From assembly GCF_014489635.1 (NCBI RefSeq), contig NZ_CP060828.1, positions 2,046,001 through 2,110,000 of the forward strand: 64,000 bases of DNA, written 5' to 3'. Position 1 is the first letter of the stretch. The number at the start of each line of letters is the position of its first letter. The stretch is from Streptomyces roseirectus (lineage in GTDB: Bacteria; Actinomycetota; Actinomycetes; Streptomycetales; Streptomycetaceae). Of this stretch, positions 1 through 7,819 are shown one piece after another. Made by a program: the position numbers and the translations under genes. The notes beneath the pieces are model-generated. The model was not told the origin of the DNA. It was given only the letters and a program-made list of their open reading frames with translations, and did not search any database.

Positions 1-165
1 CGGCGGGACGTCGAAGTGGCAGGCGGTTGCGGTGCAGTTCTCCAGGCCGAGGCGCGGGGCACCGGAAGCGCCGGATGCCGGTCCAGAATAAGCCTGGGCG
101 GGGACGGCGGACAGGGCGGTGCTCAGTGTCAGCGCGGCCAGCACGGCGATGTTGAAACGTCTCAC
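1..165 (-). CDS. Rhamnogalacturonan acetylesterase, N-terminal fragment (runs off window)
   Basis: Only the first 55 codons are inside the window. A GTG start at 165-163 is preceded on the minus strand by GAGGAG. The product opens with two arginines, a hydrophobic stretch rich in Leu and Ala, and an Ala-Gln-Ala cleavage site, so it is exported. The first mature residues include LENCTATACHFDVPPG-type sequence up to the edge, which resembles the start of actinobacterial SGNH rhamnogalacturonan acetylesterases; that is family recall, not an alignment. The catalytic Ser and Asp-His are outside the window. It is divergent from the PL4 rhamnogalacturonan lyase, which supports a role in deacetylating the RG-I backbone. 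Any other secreted CAZyme with a similar N-terminus is possible. Confidence 0.6.
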   Translation of the reverse strand, partial: MRRFNIAVLAALTLSTALSAVPAQAYSGPASGASGAPRLGLENCTATACHFDVPP

Positions 166-219
166 TCGCTGCTCCTCGATAGTGCGACAGGGCCTGGCCG
201 CAGGACCGTACCCCCATCC

Positions 220-232
220 GCAAGCGCTTTCT
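220..232. promoter_or_regulatory. LacI-type operator candidate GCAAGCGCTTTCT
   Basis: The palindromic core AAGCGCTT sits between the divergent acetylesterase and PL4 lyase genes. The whole 13-mer is identical to 27532-27544, which lies just upstream of the LacI regulator at 27629. That regulator is therefore the best candidate to bind here. Confidence 0.6.
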
Positions 233-273
233 AGACTCTGGCGCCATTTCACATGATTGCCAACCTCCCGCAA

Positions 274-293
274 GCGAAAGCCCTTTCGCGAAA
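274..293. promoter_or_regulatory. Overlapping inverted repeats upstream of PL4 lyase
   Basis: Perfect arms GCGAAAG and CTTTCGC (274-280 and 283-289, two-base spacer) overlap a second palindrome TTTCGCGAAA (284-293). They lie about 135 bp before the lyase start. They may be a second operator or a promoter-proximal hairpin; no cognate regulator can be named. Confidence 0.35.
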
Positions 294-426
294 TCGATTC
301 AACTGTCACTCTGCTGAAGCCCGGGTGCCGGACCCGCCGACGCCGGACCGGGCACCCGCACCCATCCCGCACCGACTCCGCACCCGCTCCCCCCACACCT
401 CGAACCCCACCCGCAGGAGGCTCCCC

Positions 427-2127
427 ATGGCCGGAACACCCATGTCCGAAACTCCCCAGCCCGCCACCGGCGTCGGCCGCCGCGCCTTCGTCCTCGGCAC
501 CGCCGCGGCGGCCGGCACGGCCGCGCTCGCCGGTCCGCTCGCCGCAGGCGCCTCGGCGGCGGGCTTCGGTTGGAGCGACGACGGCTCCAACTACGTCGTC
601 GACACCGGCGCCAGCCTGGTCTTCAAGGTCAGCAAGTCCAACGGCGACCTGTCCTCGCTGGTCTACAAGGGCGTCGAGTACCAGGGCTACGACGGCAAGA
701 ACTCGCACATCGAGTCGGGGCTCGGCTCCTCGACGGTGAGGATCACGCAGTCCGGCTCGACGATCCTCGTCTCGGTCGCGTACGGCACGCTCAGGCACTA
801 CTACGCGGCCCGCAGCGGCGAGAACAACGTCTACCTGTGGACCAACCGCGCGGACACGTCGGTCGCCTCGACCCGCTTCATCCTGCGCGTCAAGGCGGGC
901 CTGTTCCTCAACGACCAGCCGGATTCCTACACGTACGCGCCGACGGCCATCGAGGCGTCGGACGTGTTCCGCAAGTCCGACGGCCAGACCCGCTCGAAGC
1001 ACTACTCGAAGCTGCGGGTCATCGACTACGACTACGTCGGCTGGAGCGCGAACGGCGTCGGCCTGTGGATCGTCCGCTCCAACCACGAGAAGGCGTCCGG
1101 CGGCCCCTTCTACCGCTCCCTGCTGCGCCACCAGAGCGCGGACGGCGGCGGCCTGTACGAGATCCTGCACTACGCCCAGAACCAGACGGAGAACGAGCGC
1201 TTCGGTCTCCAGGGCCCGTACGTCATCGCCCTCACCGACGGCGGCGCGCCCTCCTCCTCGCTGTACCCGGGCACGCTGACGACGTCCTGGGCGGACTCCC
1301 TCGGCATCGCCGGGTACGTGCCGGCGAGCGGGCGTGGCAGAGTCGCGGGCGTCGGCATCACCGGGCGCGACACGGCGCACCCGTACACCGTGGGACTCGC
1401 CAACTCGACGGCCCAGTACTGGGGTTCGGCGCGTTCCTCGGACGGGTTCTTCTCGATCGGCGGGGTCCTGCCGGGGACCTACACGTTGACGGTCTACAAG
1501 GGTGAACTCGCCGTCCACACCCAGTCGGTGTCGGTGTCGGCGGGCGGGACGACGTCGCTGAACTCGATCGCGCTGGCCTCCTCCAACGACCCGTCCAACG
1601 CGGGCGCGATCTGGCGGATCGGCGACTGGAACGGGACGCCGAGCGGGTTCAAGAACGCCGACCTGATGACGTACGCGCACCCCTCCGACGTCCGGGCCTC
1701 GGCGTGGACGGGGAACGTCGTGATCGGCAGCGGGACCGAGACGTCCGCGTTCCCCTGCTACCTGTGGAAGGACGTCAACTCCGGGCTGATCGTGTACTTC
1801 AAGCTGACGGCCGCGCAGGCCGCCGCCGCGCACACGCTGCGGATCGGGGTGACGACGGCGTACGCGAACGGGCGTCCGCAGGTGGTCGTCAACGACAACT
1901 GGACGTCGGCGATCCCGACGCCGCCGGCCCAGCCGAGCACGCGGTCGCTGACGAACGGGTCCTACCGGGGCAACAACCACACGTTCACGTACAGCGTTCC
2001 GGCGAGTGCGTGGCTGACCGACACGGGCCAGTACAACACGCTGAAGATCAATGTCGTGAGCGGGTCGGGGTCGACCGGGTTCCTGAGCGCGGGGACGGCG
2101 ATCGACGCGATCGATCTGCTGGCGTGA
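427..2127 (+). CDS. Secreted rhamnogalacturonan lyase, polysaccharide lyase family 4
   Basis: The enzyme is expected to cleave the GalA-Rha backbone of RG-I by beta-elimination outside the cell. I chose ATG 427 because GGAGG lies 6 bases upstream; an in-frame ATG follows at 442, and longer forms upstream lack a ribosome site. The 566-residue product begins with a Tat-type signal (GRRAFVLG, then an Ala-rich core ending GASA). The N-terminal catalytic domain carries PL4-like blocks such as YDYVGW and SNHEKASGGPF. A middle FN3-like segment and a C-terminal jelly-roll (roughly residues 385-566) complete the usual three-domain PL4 plan. I did not assign the catalytic Lys and His without an alignment. 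A strong terminator follows. Operator-like repeats at 220-293 suggest sugar control. Confidence 0.85.
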   Translation: MAGTPMSETPQPATGVGRRAFVLGTAAAAGTAALAGPLAAGASAAGFGWSDDGSNYVVDTGASLVFKVSKSNGDLSSLVYKGVEYQGYDGKNSHIESGLGSSTVRITQSGSTILVSVAYGTLRHYYAARSGENNVYLWTNRADTSVASTRFILRVKAGLFLNDQPDSYTYAPTAIEASDVFRKSDGQTRSKHYSKLRVIDYDYVGWSANGVGLWIVRSNHEKASGGPFYRSLLRHQSADGGGLYEILHYAQNQTENERFGLQGPYVIALTDGGAPSSSLYPGTLTTSWADSLGIAGYVPASGRGRVAGVGITGRDTAHPYTVGLANSTAQYWGSARSSDGFFSIGGVLPGTYTLTVYKGELAVHTQSVSVSAGGTTSLNSIALASSNDPSNAGAIWRIGDWNGTPSGFKNADLMTYAHPSDVRASAWTGNVVIGSGTETSAFPCYLWKDVNSGLIVYFKLTAAQAAAAHTLRIGVTTAYANGRPQVVVNDNWTSAIPTPPAQPSTRSLTNGSYRGNNHTFTYSVPASAWLTDTGQYNTLKINVVSGSGSTGFLSAGTAIDAIDLLA

Positions 2128-2131
2128 GAAA

Positions 2132-2168
2132 AGGGGCGGGGGCCTTCCGTGCGAAGGCTCCCGCCCCT
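2132..2168. terminator. Bidirectional terminator hairpin between convergent genes
   Basis: Arms AGGGGCGGGGGCCTTC and GAAGGCTCCCGCCCCT form about 16 pairs (one G-U) around a 5-nt loop. It sits 5 bases past the PL4 stop and 9 bases from the GH43 stop, so it can serve both strands. A short A/T run flanks it on the PL4 side. Confidence 0.8.
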
Positions 2169-2176
2169 CAGGGACG

Positions 2177-3586
2177 TCAACTACCGCGCGTCCACTGCTG
2201 GTTGGTCGTCCCGTTGCAGGCGTGCGTGATGATCGCGGCCGAGTTGGCGGTGGAGCCGCCGTTGACGTCGAGGCATTCGCCGCTGGCGCGGGACTTGACG
2301 AGCCAGTAGTTGCCGGAGGCGGTGAGGCTCCACTGCTGGGTCGTCGCGGTGCCGCAGTTCTGCTGGGTGACGTCGGTCGCGTTCTCCTGGAGGCACAACG
2401 AGCTCTGGCGGCCGACGAGTTGGTAGTAGCCGGTGCCGAGGTCCTTGAACCACCACTTCTGGTTGCCGCCGCTGTTGCAGGTGTACTGGCTGATCGCGAC
2501 GCCCGCCTGGAGGGACTGGTTCGCGACGTCCGCGCACTTCGAACTGTGGCGGGCCACCAGGGTGTTGTAGGTGGCGCTGACGCCGCTGACGGTACCGGCG
2601 GCCGTGTCCACGGTGATCTCCGGGGACCACGACATCGACATCGAGGTGCTGCTGGGGAAGGTCAGCGGGAGCCACACGTAGCGGGAGTCGTTGACCTTGC
2701 CGCCGAAGGAGTTGCCCCAGCGGTCGCCCATGTAGAGGTACGAGGTGCCCGACGTCCCCTGGACGGGCAGGACGTAGGCGGTCTGCGAGCCGTACGCGGT
2801 GGAGTCGCCGACGTTCGTCATCGCGGACCAGGGGCCGGCGAGGCTGGTCGCGGTGGCGTACTGCTGCTGGTTGGGGTTCCAGCCGGTGGCGCCCGAGGTC
2901 AGCATGAAGTAGACGCCGCCCCGCTTGAACAGGGCCGGGGCCTCGCGGTGGCCGCCGGGCCAGGGGTTGGCGACGAGGCTCGCGATACCGGTGTAGTCGG
3001 CCGTCAGCCGGTAGATGTGCAGGTCGTAGTTCTCGTTGGCGGCCGAGACCATGTAGCCGGTGCCGTCCGTGTCGACGAACGCGGTGATGTCGCGGGACAT
3101 GTGCTGGCCGAGGGGGCGGAAGCTGCCCTGGTAGGCGTAGTCGCCGTCGACGGTGTCGGAGACGGCGACGGCGGCGCGGGCCTCGCCGTAGTCGACGCCG
3201 TTCTCCTTGTGCATCCACATCACGAACTTGCCGGTGGAGGCGTTGTAGATGACCTTCGGGCGTTCGATGTACGCGGTGCCCAGCTCCGTAGCGCTGGACT
3301 GGGTCAGGACGCGGTTACGGAACTCCCAGGTCTTCAGGTCGGTCGAGCGGTAGGCGTCGACCGAGCGGAAGGTGTTGTCGGCGTTGCGGTCCTCGCCGAA
3401 CCAGTAGTAATAGGAGCCGACCTTGATGACCCCGCCGCCGTGGGCGTGCACCGCGTTCCCCGACGTGTCGGTGAACTGGACGCCGTTGGGCAGCGTCTGC
3501 GGTGCCGCCTGCGCCGGCCCCGCGACGGCCAAGGCGCCGGCCAGGGCCGTACAGAGGGCGATCAGGACCGCGTACACACGTCTCAT
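2177..3586 (-). CDS. Secreted GH43 (subfamily 24-like, exo-beta-1,3-galactanase type) with C-terminal CBM13
   Basis: Likely releases galactose from beta-1,3-galactan of type II arabinogalactan, a pectin side-chain and arabinogalactan-protein component. The 469-residue protein has a Sec signal ending AQA, a five-bladed GH43 domain (about 30-330), and a ricin-type beta-trefoil CBM13 (about 335-469) with repeated Q-x-W motifs. Blocks AHGGGVIKVGSYYYWFGE, IERPKV and HREAPALFK fit subfamily 24. YGSQTAYVLP supplies a Gln where other GH43s use an Asp base, a known subfamily 24 trait. ATG 3586 is preferred over GTG 3595 because GGAG lies about 10 bases before it, but is only one base from the GTG. It converges on the PL4 lyase. 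The substrate is inferred. Confidence 0.75.
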   Translation of the reverse strand: MRRVYAVLIALCTALAGALAVAGPAQAAPQTLPNGVQFTDTSGNAVHAHGGGVIKVGSYYYWFGEDRNADNTFRSVDAYRSTDLKTWEFRNRVLTQSSATELGTAYIERPKVIYNASTGKFVMWMHKENGVDYGEARAAVAVSDTVDGDYAYQGSFRPLGQHMSRDITAFVDTDGTGYMVSAANENYDLHIYRLTADYTGIASLVANPWPGGHREAPALFKRGGVYFMLTSGATGWNPNQQQYATATSLAGPWSAMTNVGDSTAYGSQTAYVLPVQGTSGTSYLYMGDRWGNSFGGKVNDSRYVWLPLTFPSSTSMSMSWSPEITVDTAAGTVSGVSATYNTLVARHSSKCADVANQSLQAGVAISQYTCNSGGNQKWWFKDLGTGYYQLVGRQSSLCLQENATDVTQQNCGTATTQQWSLTASGNYWLVKSRASGECLDVNGGSTANSAAIITHACNGTTNQQWTRGS

Positions 3587-3605
3587 CTCACGCACTCTCC
3601 ATCAC

Positions 3606-3648
3606 CGAACAACGTTCGATATTCCGAACCGAATATGACATTCCGAAC
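3606..3648. promoter_or_regulatory. Cluster of CGAAC/GTTCG half-sites upstream of GH43
   Basis: Half-sites occur at 3606-3610 (CGAAC), 3614-3618 (GTTCG), 3625-3629 (CGAAC) and 3644-3648 (CGAAC). The pair at 3614-3629 is a GTTCG-N6-CGAAC palindrome, and ATTCCGAAC is directly repeated 19 bases apart (3621, 3640). The patch is AT-richer than its surroundings and lies 20-62 bases before the GH43 start. It looks like a multi-site operator or promoter for that gene. Confidence 0.45.
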
Positions 3649-3703
3649 GCCGAAAAGGTAAGGGCGTGTTACGACGGGGTCAACGGGTCTGACGCGCCCA
3701 GAG

Positions 3704-3717
3704 AGAAACCGTTTTCC
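3704..3717. promoter_or_regulatory. LacI-type operator-like site (AGAAACCGTTTTCC)
   Basis: It shares the nonamer AAACCGTTT with the palindrome at 6673-6687 in front of the LacI gene at 6760. It lies 118 bases upstream of the GH43 start, so the same regulator could act on that gene. Confidence 0.5.
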
Positions 3718-4098
3718 AAAACTTTTTTCGCAACGTTTCCGACGACTTTCGGAAGGGGCGAAGGGGGACGGCGGGCGGCCATCCGTCCTGCCGCTGGGCA
3801 CCCCGGACGAGGCGGGAGAGGACGCGGGCGCCGCCTCTCGGCGTCGGCGCAGCCGCCGGGGACGACTCCGGCGGCTGCGCGTCACACCTCGACTCCGGCG
3901 CCGAGCCGTCTCGCCCCGGCCCCGTCGCTCACCACTGCCCCGGCGCTCGCCACCGCGCCGGGGCTGGCGCCCGGCCGCATCGCCACCCCGGGAGTTCTGC
4001 GCCCACAACGGCCCCGGCGGTGTGGTTGCGCGACAACCGCTGACTGAGCCAGGGCTTGCCGACCACCCCTCCAGCCCGGCCCTCAGCCCAGCCCCGCG

Positions 4099-5526
4099 TC
4101 AGGCCGTCGCGTCCCCTGCAGCCGACGTGACCTCGCCCCCGGCCGCCAACTCCCCTTCCTCCGGCCCCTCCTGGCGGCCCTTCAGCCAGACGTAGAGCGG
4201 GATGCCGGCGAAGAGGAAGAGGGCGCCCTGGTAGACGGCCGCGTAGCCCGCGCCGGCGATCAGCCAGAAGGAGAAGGCGAAGGAGAGGGCGGCGATGAGG
4301 AGGTCACGGGTGAGGGTGGCGGGGCGGAGGTGGGTGCGGGTGCCCCGTGCCAGCCAGTAGAGCTGGGCGGCGGCGGAGAGGAGGTAGGGGACGCAGCCGG
4401 TGAAGGTGGTGATGAGGACGAGGACGCGGAAGGTGGTGTCGGGCCCGGCTGTGTAGTTGAGGGCGATCAGGGCGGTGCCCAGGAGAGCGACGGCCCAGAC
4501 TCCGAAGCCGGGCACGCCGCCCTTGCCGACCTTCGCGAACGGCTTGGGGAAGAGGCCGTCGAGGGCGGCGGCGTAGGGCATCTGGGCGGCGAGGAGGATC
4601 CACCCGTTGAGGCAGCCGACGATGGAGGCGACGGCGACGAGGGCGATGGCGGTGCCGCCCCAGGTCCCGCCGGTGATGGAGTTGACGGCGTCGGCGAACG
4701 GCGCCCCGGACTCGACGAGTCGATCGTGCGGGACGAGCCCGAAGACGGCGACGGTGCCGAGGACGTAGACGAGCGCGGAGGCCAGCGTGCCCAGCACGCT
4801 CGCGCGCCCCACCGTCCGCTCGGGATCGTCGACCTCCCCCGCGCTGACGGCCGCCGACTCCACCCCGAGGAAGCTGTAGAGGAGCAGCGCGGCGGACGCG
4901 GCGAGCGCGCCCGGCACGCTGTCGCCGGTGGCGTTGAAGGGCCCGAAGTTGTCGGTGTCGACGAAGAAGAGCCCGACGGTGGCGACGAGCAGCAGCGGCA
5001 CGAACTTGAGGACGGTGGACACGATCTGCACGGTCCCCACCCACCGCGTCCCCGCGAAGTTCGCGACGGCCGGCAGCCACAGCGCGAGCAGCGCGACGAG
5101 CCCTTCGAGCGCGTGGTTGCCGTGCAGCGGGATCAGGACGTCGACGTAGCCGACGACGGCGACGGCGAGCGCGGCGATGCTGACCCAGCACATCGTCCAG
5201 TACGACCAGGCCGACAGGAACCCGGCGAAGGGCCCGAAGGCGTCGCGGGGGTAGACGTAGAGGCCCCCGGTGACGGGGCTGCGCCGCGCGAGCCTGCCGA
5301 AGAGGAGCGCGAGCAGGACGGCGGCGACGGAGAGGACACCGAACGCGAGGAGGCTGAGCGTGCCGTAGGGGGCGACGGCGGCGGGGAGCGCGAAGATGCC
5401 GCCGCCGATGATGTTGCCCATGACGAGGGCGGTCGCGGTGGCGAGGCCGAAGGTGCGGCGGGGGGACGCGGGGCGCGCGGGAGCCTTGGCGGCGGCCTCG
5501 GTCTCGGGGGTGTCGGCGGTGGTCAT
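4099..5526 (-). CDS. APC-superfamily amino acid permease
   Basis: A 475-residue integral membrane protein with about 12 hydrophobic helices. The first helix carries GNIIGGGIFALP, the substrate-binding glycine motif of amino acid-polyamine-organocation carriers. Family members move amino acids or amines by proton symport or antiport. Start ATG 5526 gives a normal-length hydrophilic N-terminus; a 22-residue extension to GTG 5592 would overrun the shared promoter region. It is divergent from mmuM with 145 bases between starts. In enteric bacteria mmuM is paired with the S-methylmethionine carrier MmuP, so methionine-derivative uptake is a reasonable but unproven guess. Sequence features alone resemble basic amino acid antiporters equally well. 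Confidence 0.75.
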   Translation of the reverse strand: MTTADTPETEAAAKAPARPASPRRTFGLATATALVMGNIIGGGIFALPAAVAPYGTLSLLAFGVLSVAAVLLALLFGRLARRSPVTGGLYVYPRDAFGPFAGFLSAWSYWTMCWVSIAALAVAVVGYVDVLIPLHGNHALEGLVALLALWLPAVANFAGTRWVGTVQIVSTVLKFVPLLLVATVGLFFVDTDNFGPFNATGDSVPGALAASAALLLYSFLGVESAAVSAGEVDDPERTVGRASVLGTLASALVYVLGTVAVFGLVPHDRLVESGAPFADAVNSITGGTWGGTAIALVAVASIVGCLNGWILLAAQMPYAAALDGLFPKPFAKVGKGGVPGFGVWAVALLGTALIALNYTAGPDTTFRVLVLITTFTGCVPYLLSAAAQLYWLARGTRTHLRPATLTRDLLIAALSFAFSFWLIAGAGYAAVYQGALFLFAGIPLYVWLKGRQEGPEEGELAAGGEVTSAAGDATA

Positions 5527-5671
5527 GTGTGTCCGTGTTTCTCGGGGCGGGGAGGGCGTGATCGTATCCCCGCATCCCACATCGTGGGCCAACTGTTCAC
5601 ACAGTGGACATATTCGGCCGACCTCGGCTCACCGGGCGCGGCCGCCCGCCCGTGTCGATTAGCGTCGTCGT

Positions 5672-6616
5672 ATGAGCCTCTACCTGCCTCCCGTGCCGCC
5701 GACCCCGCCCCTCGCCGAGGCCCTGGCCGCCGGTGTCGTGATCCTCGACGGCGGCATGTCCAACCAACTGGAGTCCCTGGGCCACGACTTGAGTGACGAG
5801 CTGTGGTCGGCGCGGCTGCTGGCCGAGGAGCCGGAGGCGATCGCCGAGGCGCACTTCTGGTACTTCATGGCGAGCGCCGACGTCGCGATCACCGCGAGCT
5901 ACCAGGCGACGTTCGAGGGGTTCGCGAAGCGCGGCTTCGACCGCGAGCAGGCCGCCGAACTCATGGCGCTGAGCGTCGAGTTGGGCCGCCGCGCGATCCG
6001 CAAGGCGCGGGAGCGGGGCGCGGACCGCCCGCTGTGGGTGGCGGCGTCGGTCGGCCCGTACGGGGCGATGCTCGCGGACGGCTCGGAGTACCGGGGCCGC
6101 TACGGGCTGAGCGTCGCGCAGCTCGCGGACTGGCACCGGCCGCGCCTTGAGGTGCTGGCCGCGGCCGGTCCCGACGTCCTCGCCCTGGAGACGGTCCCGG
6201 ACACCGACGAGGCCGCGGCTCTGCTGGGCGTGGTGCGTGAACTCGGCACGCCCGCCTGGCTGTCGTACAGCATCGACGGCGACCGCACCCGCGCCGGGCA
6301 GCCGCTGGAGGAGGCGTTCGCGCTCGCGGCGGACGTGGACGAGGTGATCGCGGTCGGCGTCAACTGCTGTGCCCCCGAGGACGTGCTGGGCGCGGTGGAG
6401 ACGGCGGTGCGGGTGACGGGCAAACCGGTCGTGGTGTACCCGAACAGCGGGGAGACCTGGGACGCGAACGCGCGGGCGTGGACCGGGAGTTCGTCGTTCG
6501 CGCCGGAGCTGGTGAAGGGCTGGGAGGCGGCCGGGGCGCGGCTGGTCGGGGGCTGCTGCCGGGTCGACGGGAAGGCGATCGTCGAGATCGCCGACACCCT
6601 GCTCCCGTTGGAATAG
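5672..6616 (+). CDS. mmuM: Homocysteine S-methyltransferase
   Basis: Transfers a methyl group from S-methylmethionine or S-adenosylmethionine to homocysteine, yielding methionine in the cytosol. The 314-residue length is typical. The early block ILDGGMSNQLES and the three-cysteine zinc site (NCC near residue 231, GGCC near residue 293) are the family hallmarks. There is no ribosome site. Instead TAGCGT (5660-5665) lies 6 bases before ATG, predicting a leaderless transcript. An APC permease is divergent. No riboswitch is apparent upstream. Confidence 0.9.
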   Translation: MSLYLPPVPPTPPLAEALAAGVVILDGGMSNQLESLGHDLSDELWSARLLAEEPEAIAEAHFWYFMASADVAITASYQATFEGFAKRGFDREQAAELMALSVELGRRAIRKARERGADRPLWVAASVGPYGAMLADGSEYRGRYGLSVAQLADWHRPRLEVLAAAGPDVLALETVPDTDEAAALLGVVRELGTPAWLSYSIDGDRTRAGQPLEEAFALAADVDEVIAVGVNCCAPEDVLGAVETAVRVTGKPVVVYPNSGETWDANARAWTGSSSFAPELVKGWEAAGARLVGGCCRVDGKAIVEIADTLLPLE

Positions 6617-6672
6617 ACCTGGAGTCGGCGGAGCCGCGAACAGGGCCGCCTTGGCGCTGCTAGCCTCCCGCT

Positions 6673-6687
6673 GGGAAACCGTTTCCC
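6673..6687. promoter_or_regulatory. Perfect LacI-type operator GGGAAACCGTTTCCC
   Basis: Seven-base arms around one central base, located 73 bases before the LacI start at 6760. The position suggests autoregulation. Related sites occur at 3704 and 18973. Confidence 0.75.
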
Positions 6688-6759
6688 GGAAGTGTTTCCG
6701 CAGTTCCCGTGGCGCACGGCGCGGCGGTCTTCCGGGCACGGGGCGAGGAGGGGCGGAAC

Positions 6760-7818
6760 ATGACCAGGAAGAGCGACCCGGCGCGCAGCAACATCCGCGA
6801 CGTCGCGGCCCGCGCGGGTGTCTCGGCGGCGACCGTGTCGCGTGTGCTCGGCGGGGTCTACCCGGTGAGCCAGCAGACCCGCGCGCGGGTGGTGCGCGCG
6901 GTGCGCGAGCTGAACTACGTCGCCGACGCCCGCGCGAAGGCCATCGCGGGCGTGGGTACTCCGACGCTGGCGTTCGTCCTGGAGGACATCACCGGTCCGT
7001 CGTTCGCGCTGATGGCGTACGGGGTGGAGCGCGAGGCCGCCCGCAACGGGCACCTGTGCCTGGTGTGCGGCACCGAGGGCGACGTCCGCCAGGAGACCGA
7101 GTTCGTGGAGATGATGCGGGCCCAGCGCGCCGCCGCCGTCATCCTGGTCGGCGGGACGGCGGACACGCCGGAGTACCGGGAGCGGACCCGGCGGATGGCG
7201 GACCTGCTGGCGTCGGTGGGGTCGCGGCTGGTGCTGTGCGGCCGTCCGCCGCTGGACGCGGGGGCGCCGGTCACGGTCATCGAGTACGACAACGAGTCCG
7301 GCGCGCACGCGCTGGTGGCGCACGTCCTCGCGCAGGGCCACAGCCGGGTGCTGTTCCTCGGGGGCCGCCCCGACCACACGACGGCGCAGGGCCGCGAGCG
7401 CGGTTACGTGAGCGCGCACCGGGCGCGCGGTGTCGACGTCGACCCGGACCTCGTCCTGCACGGCGACTTCACCCGCGACTCCGGGCACCGGCTGATGCGC
7501 CGGGCCCTCGCGGACGGTCTGGACTTCACGGCGGTCGTCGCCGCGACGGACATGGTCGCGGCGGGCGCCCTGACCGCCCTGCACGAGGCGGGCCTGAAGG
7601 TCCCGGACGACGTGTCGCTCGCCGGGTACGACGACATCCCCTACGCCCGCGACCTGTACCCGGCGCTGACGACCGTCCACGTCCCCTACGAGGAGCTGGG
7701 CCGGGTCGCCGTCCGCACCGCGCTGGGGCGGGCGCCGGGGGCCTCGGACGAGCATCTGCTGCTGGGGACGCACGTCGTGGTCCGTGACTCGGTGAAGCCG
7801 CCGAAGGACATGCGGTAG
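6760..7818 (+). CDS. LacI-family transcriptional regulator
   Basis: A 352-residue regulator with an N-terminal helix-turn-helix (IRDVAARAGVSAATVSRVLG, about 10-30), hinge helix, and periplasmic-binding-protein-like effector domain ending in the YDDIPYARDLYPALTTVHVPY-type region. ATG 6760 follows GAGGAGGGG at a good distance. The perfect palindrome at 6673 probably mediates autoregulation. It is closely similar to the LacI at 20035: the two share RVPDDVS/AGYDDIP and a near-identical C-terminus (LGTHVVVRDSV). Its recognition helix differs from that paralogue's by one residue, so operator cross-talk is plausible. It ends one base before the convergent carboxylesterase. The ligand is probably a pectin-derived sugar, by context only. 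Confidence 0.9.
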   Translation: MTRKSDPARSNIRDVAARAGVSAATVSRVLGGVYPVSQQTRARVVRAVRELNYVADARAKAIAGVGTPTLAFVLEDITGPSFALMAYGVEREAARNGHLCLVCGTEGDVRQETEFVEMMRAQRAAAVILVGGTADTPEYRERTRRMADLLASVGSRLVLCGRPPLDAGAPVTVIEYDNESGAHALVAHVLAQGHSRVLFLGGRPDHTTAQGRERGYVSAHRARGVDVDPDLVLHGDFTRDSGHRLMRRALADGLDFTAVVAATDMVAAGALTALHEAGLKVPDDVSLAGYDDIPYARDLYPALTTVHVPYEELGRVAVRTALGRAPGASDEHLLLGTHVVVRDSVKPPKDMR

Positions 7819-7819
7819 G

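Larger units (their letters stand above)
3587..4098. other. Intergenic, no gene seen
   Basis: This 512-base gap separates the GH43 start from the permease stop. Apart from the half-site cluster at 3606-3648 and a LacI-like operator at 3704-3717, it is GC-rich sequence. The open frames here lack credible starts, ribosome sites or recognisable products, so I call no gene. Confidence 0.6.

Noticed and set aside
3606..3618. LexA (SOS) box before the GH43 gene
   Set aside because: CGAAC and GTTCG are separated by 3 bases, whereas actinobacterial SOS boxes have 4, and the gene is a secreted glycosidase.
4330..5796. Long open frames opposite the APC permease and many other genes
   Set aside because: They mirror GC-rich third positions of the real gene, and their products are Arg/Asp/Gly-rich without domains.
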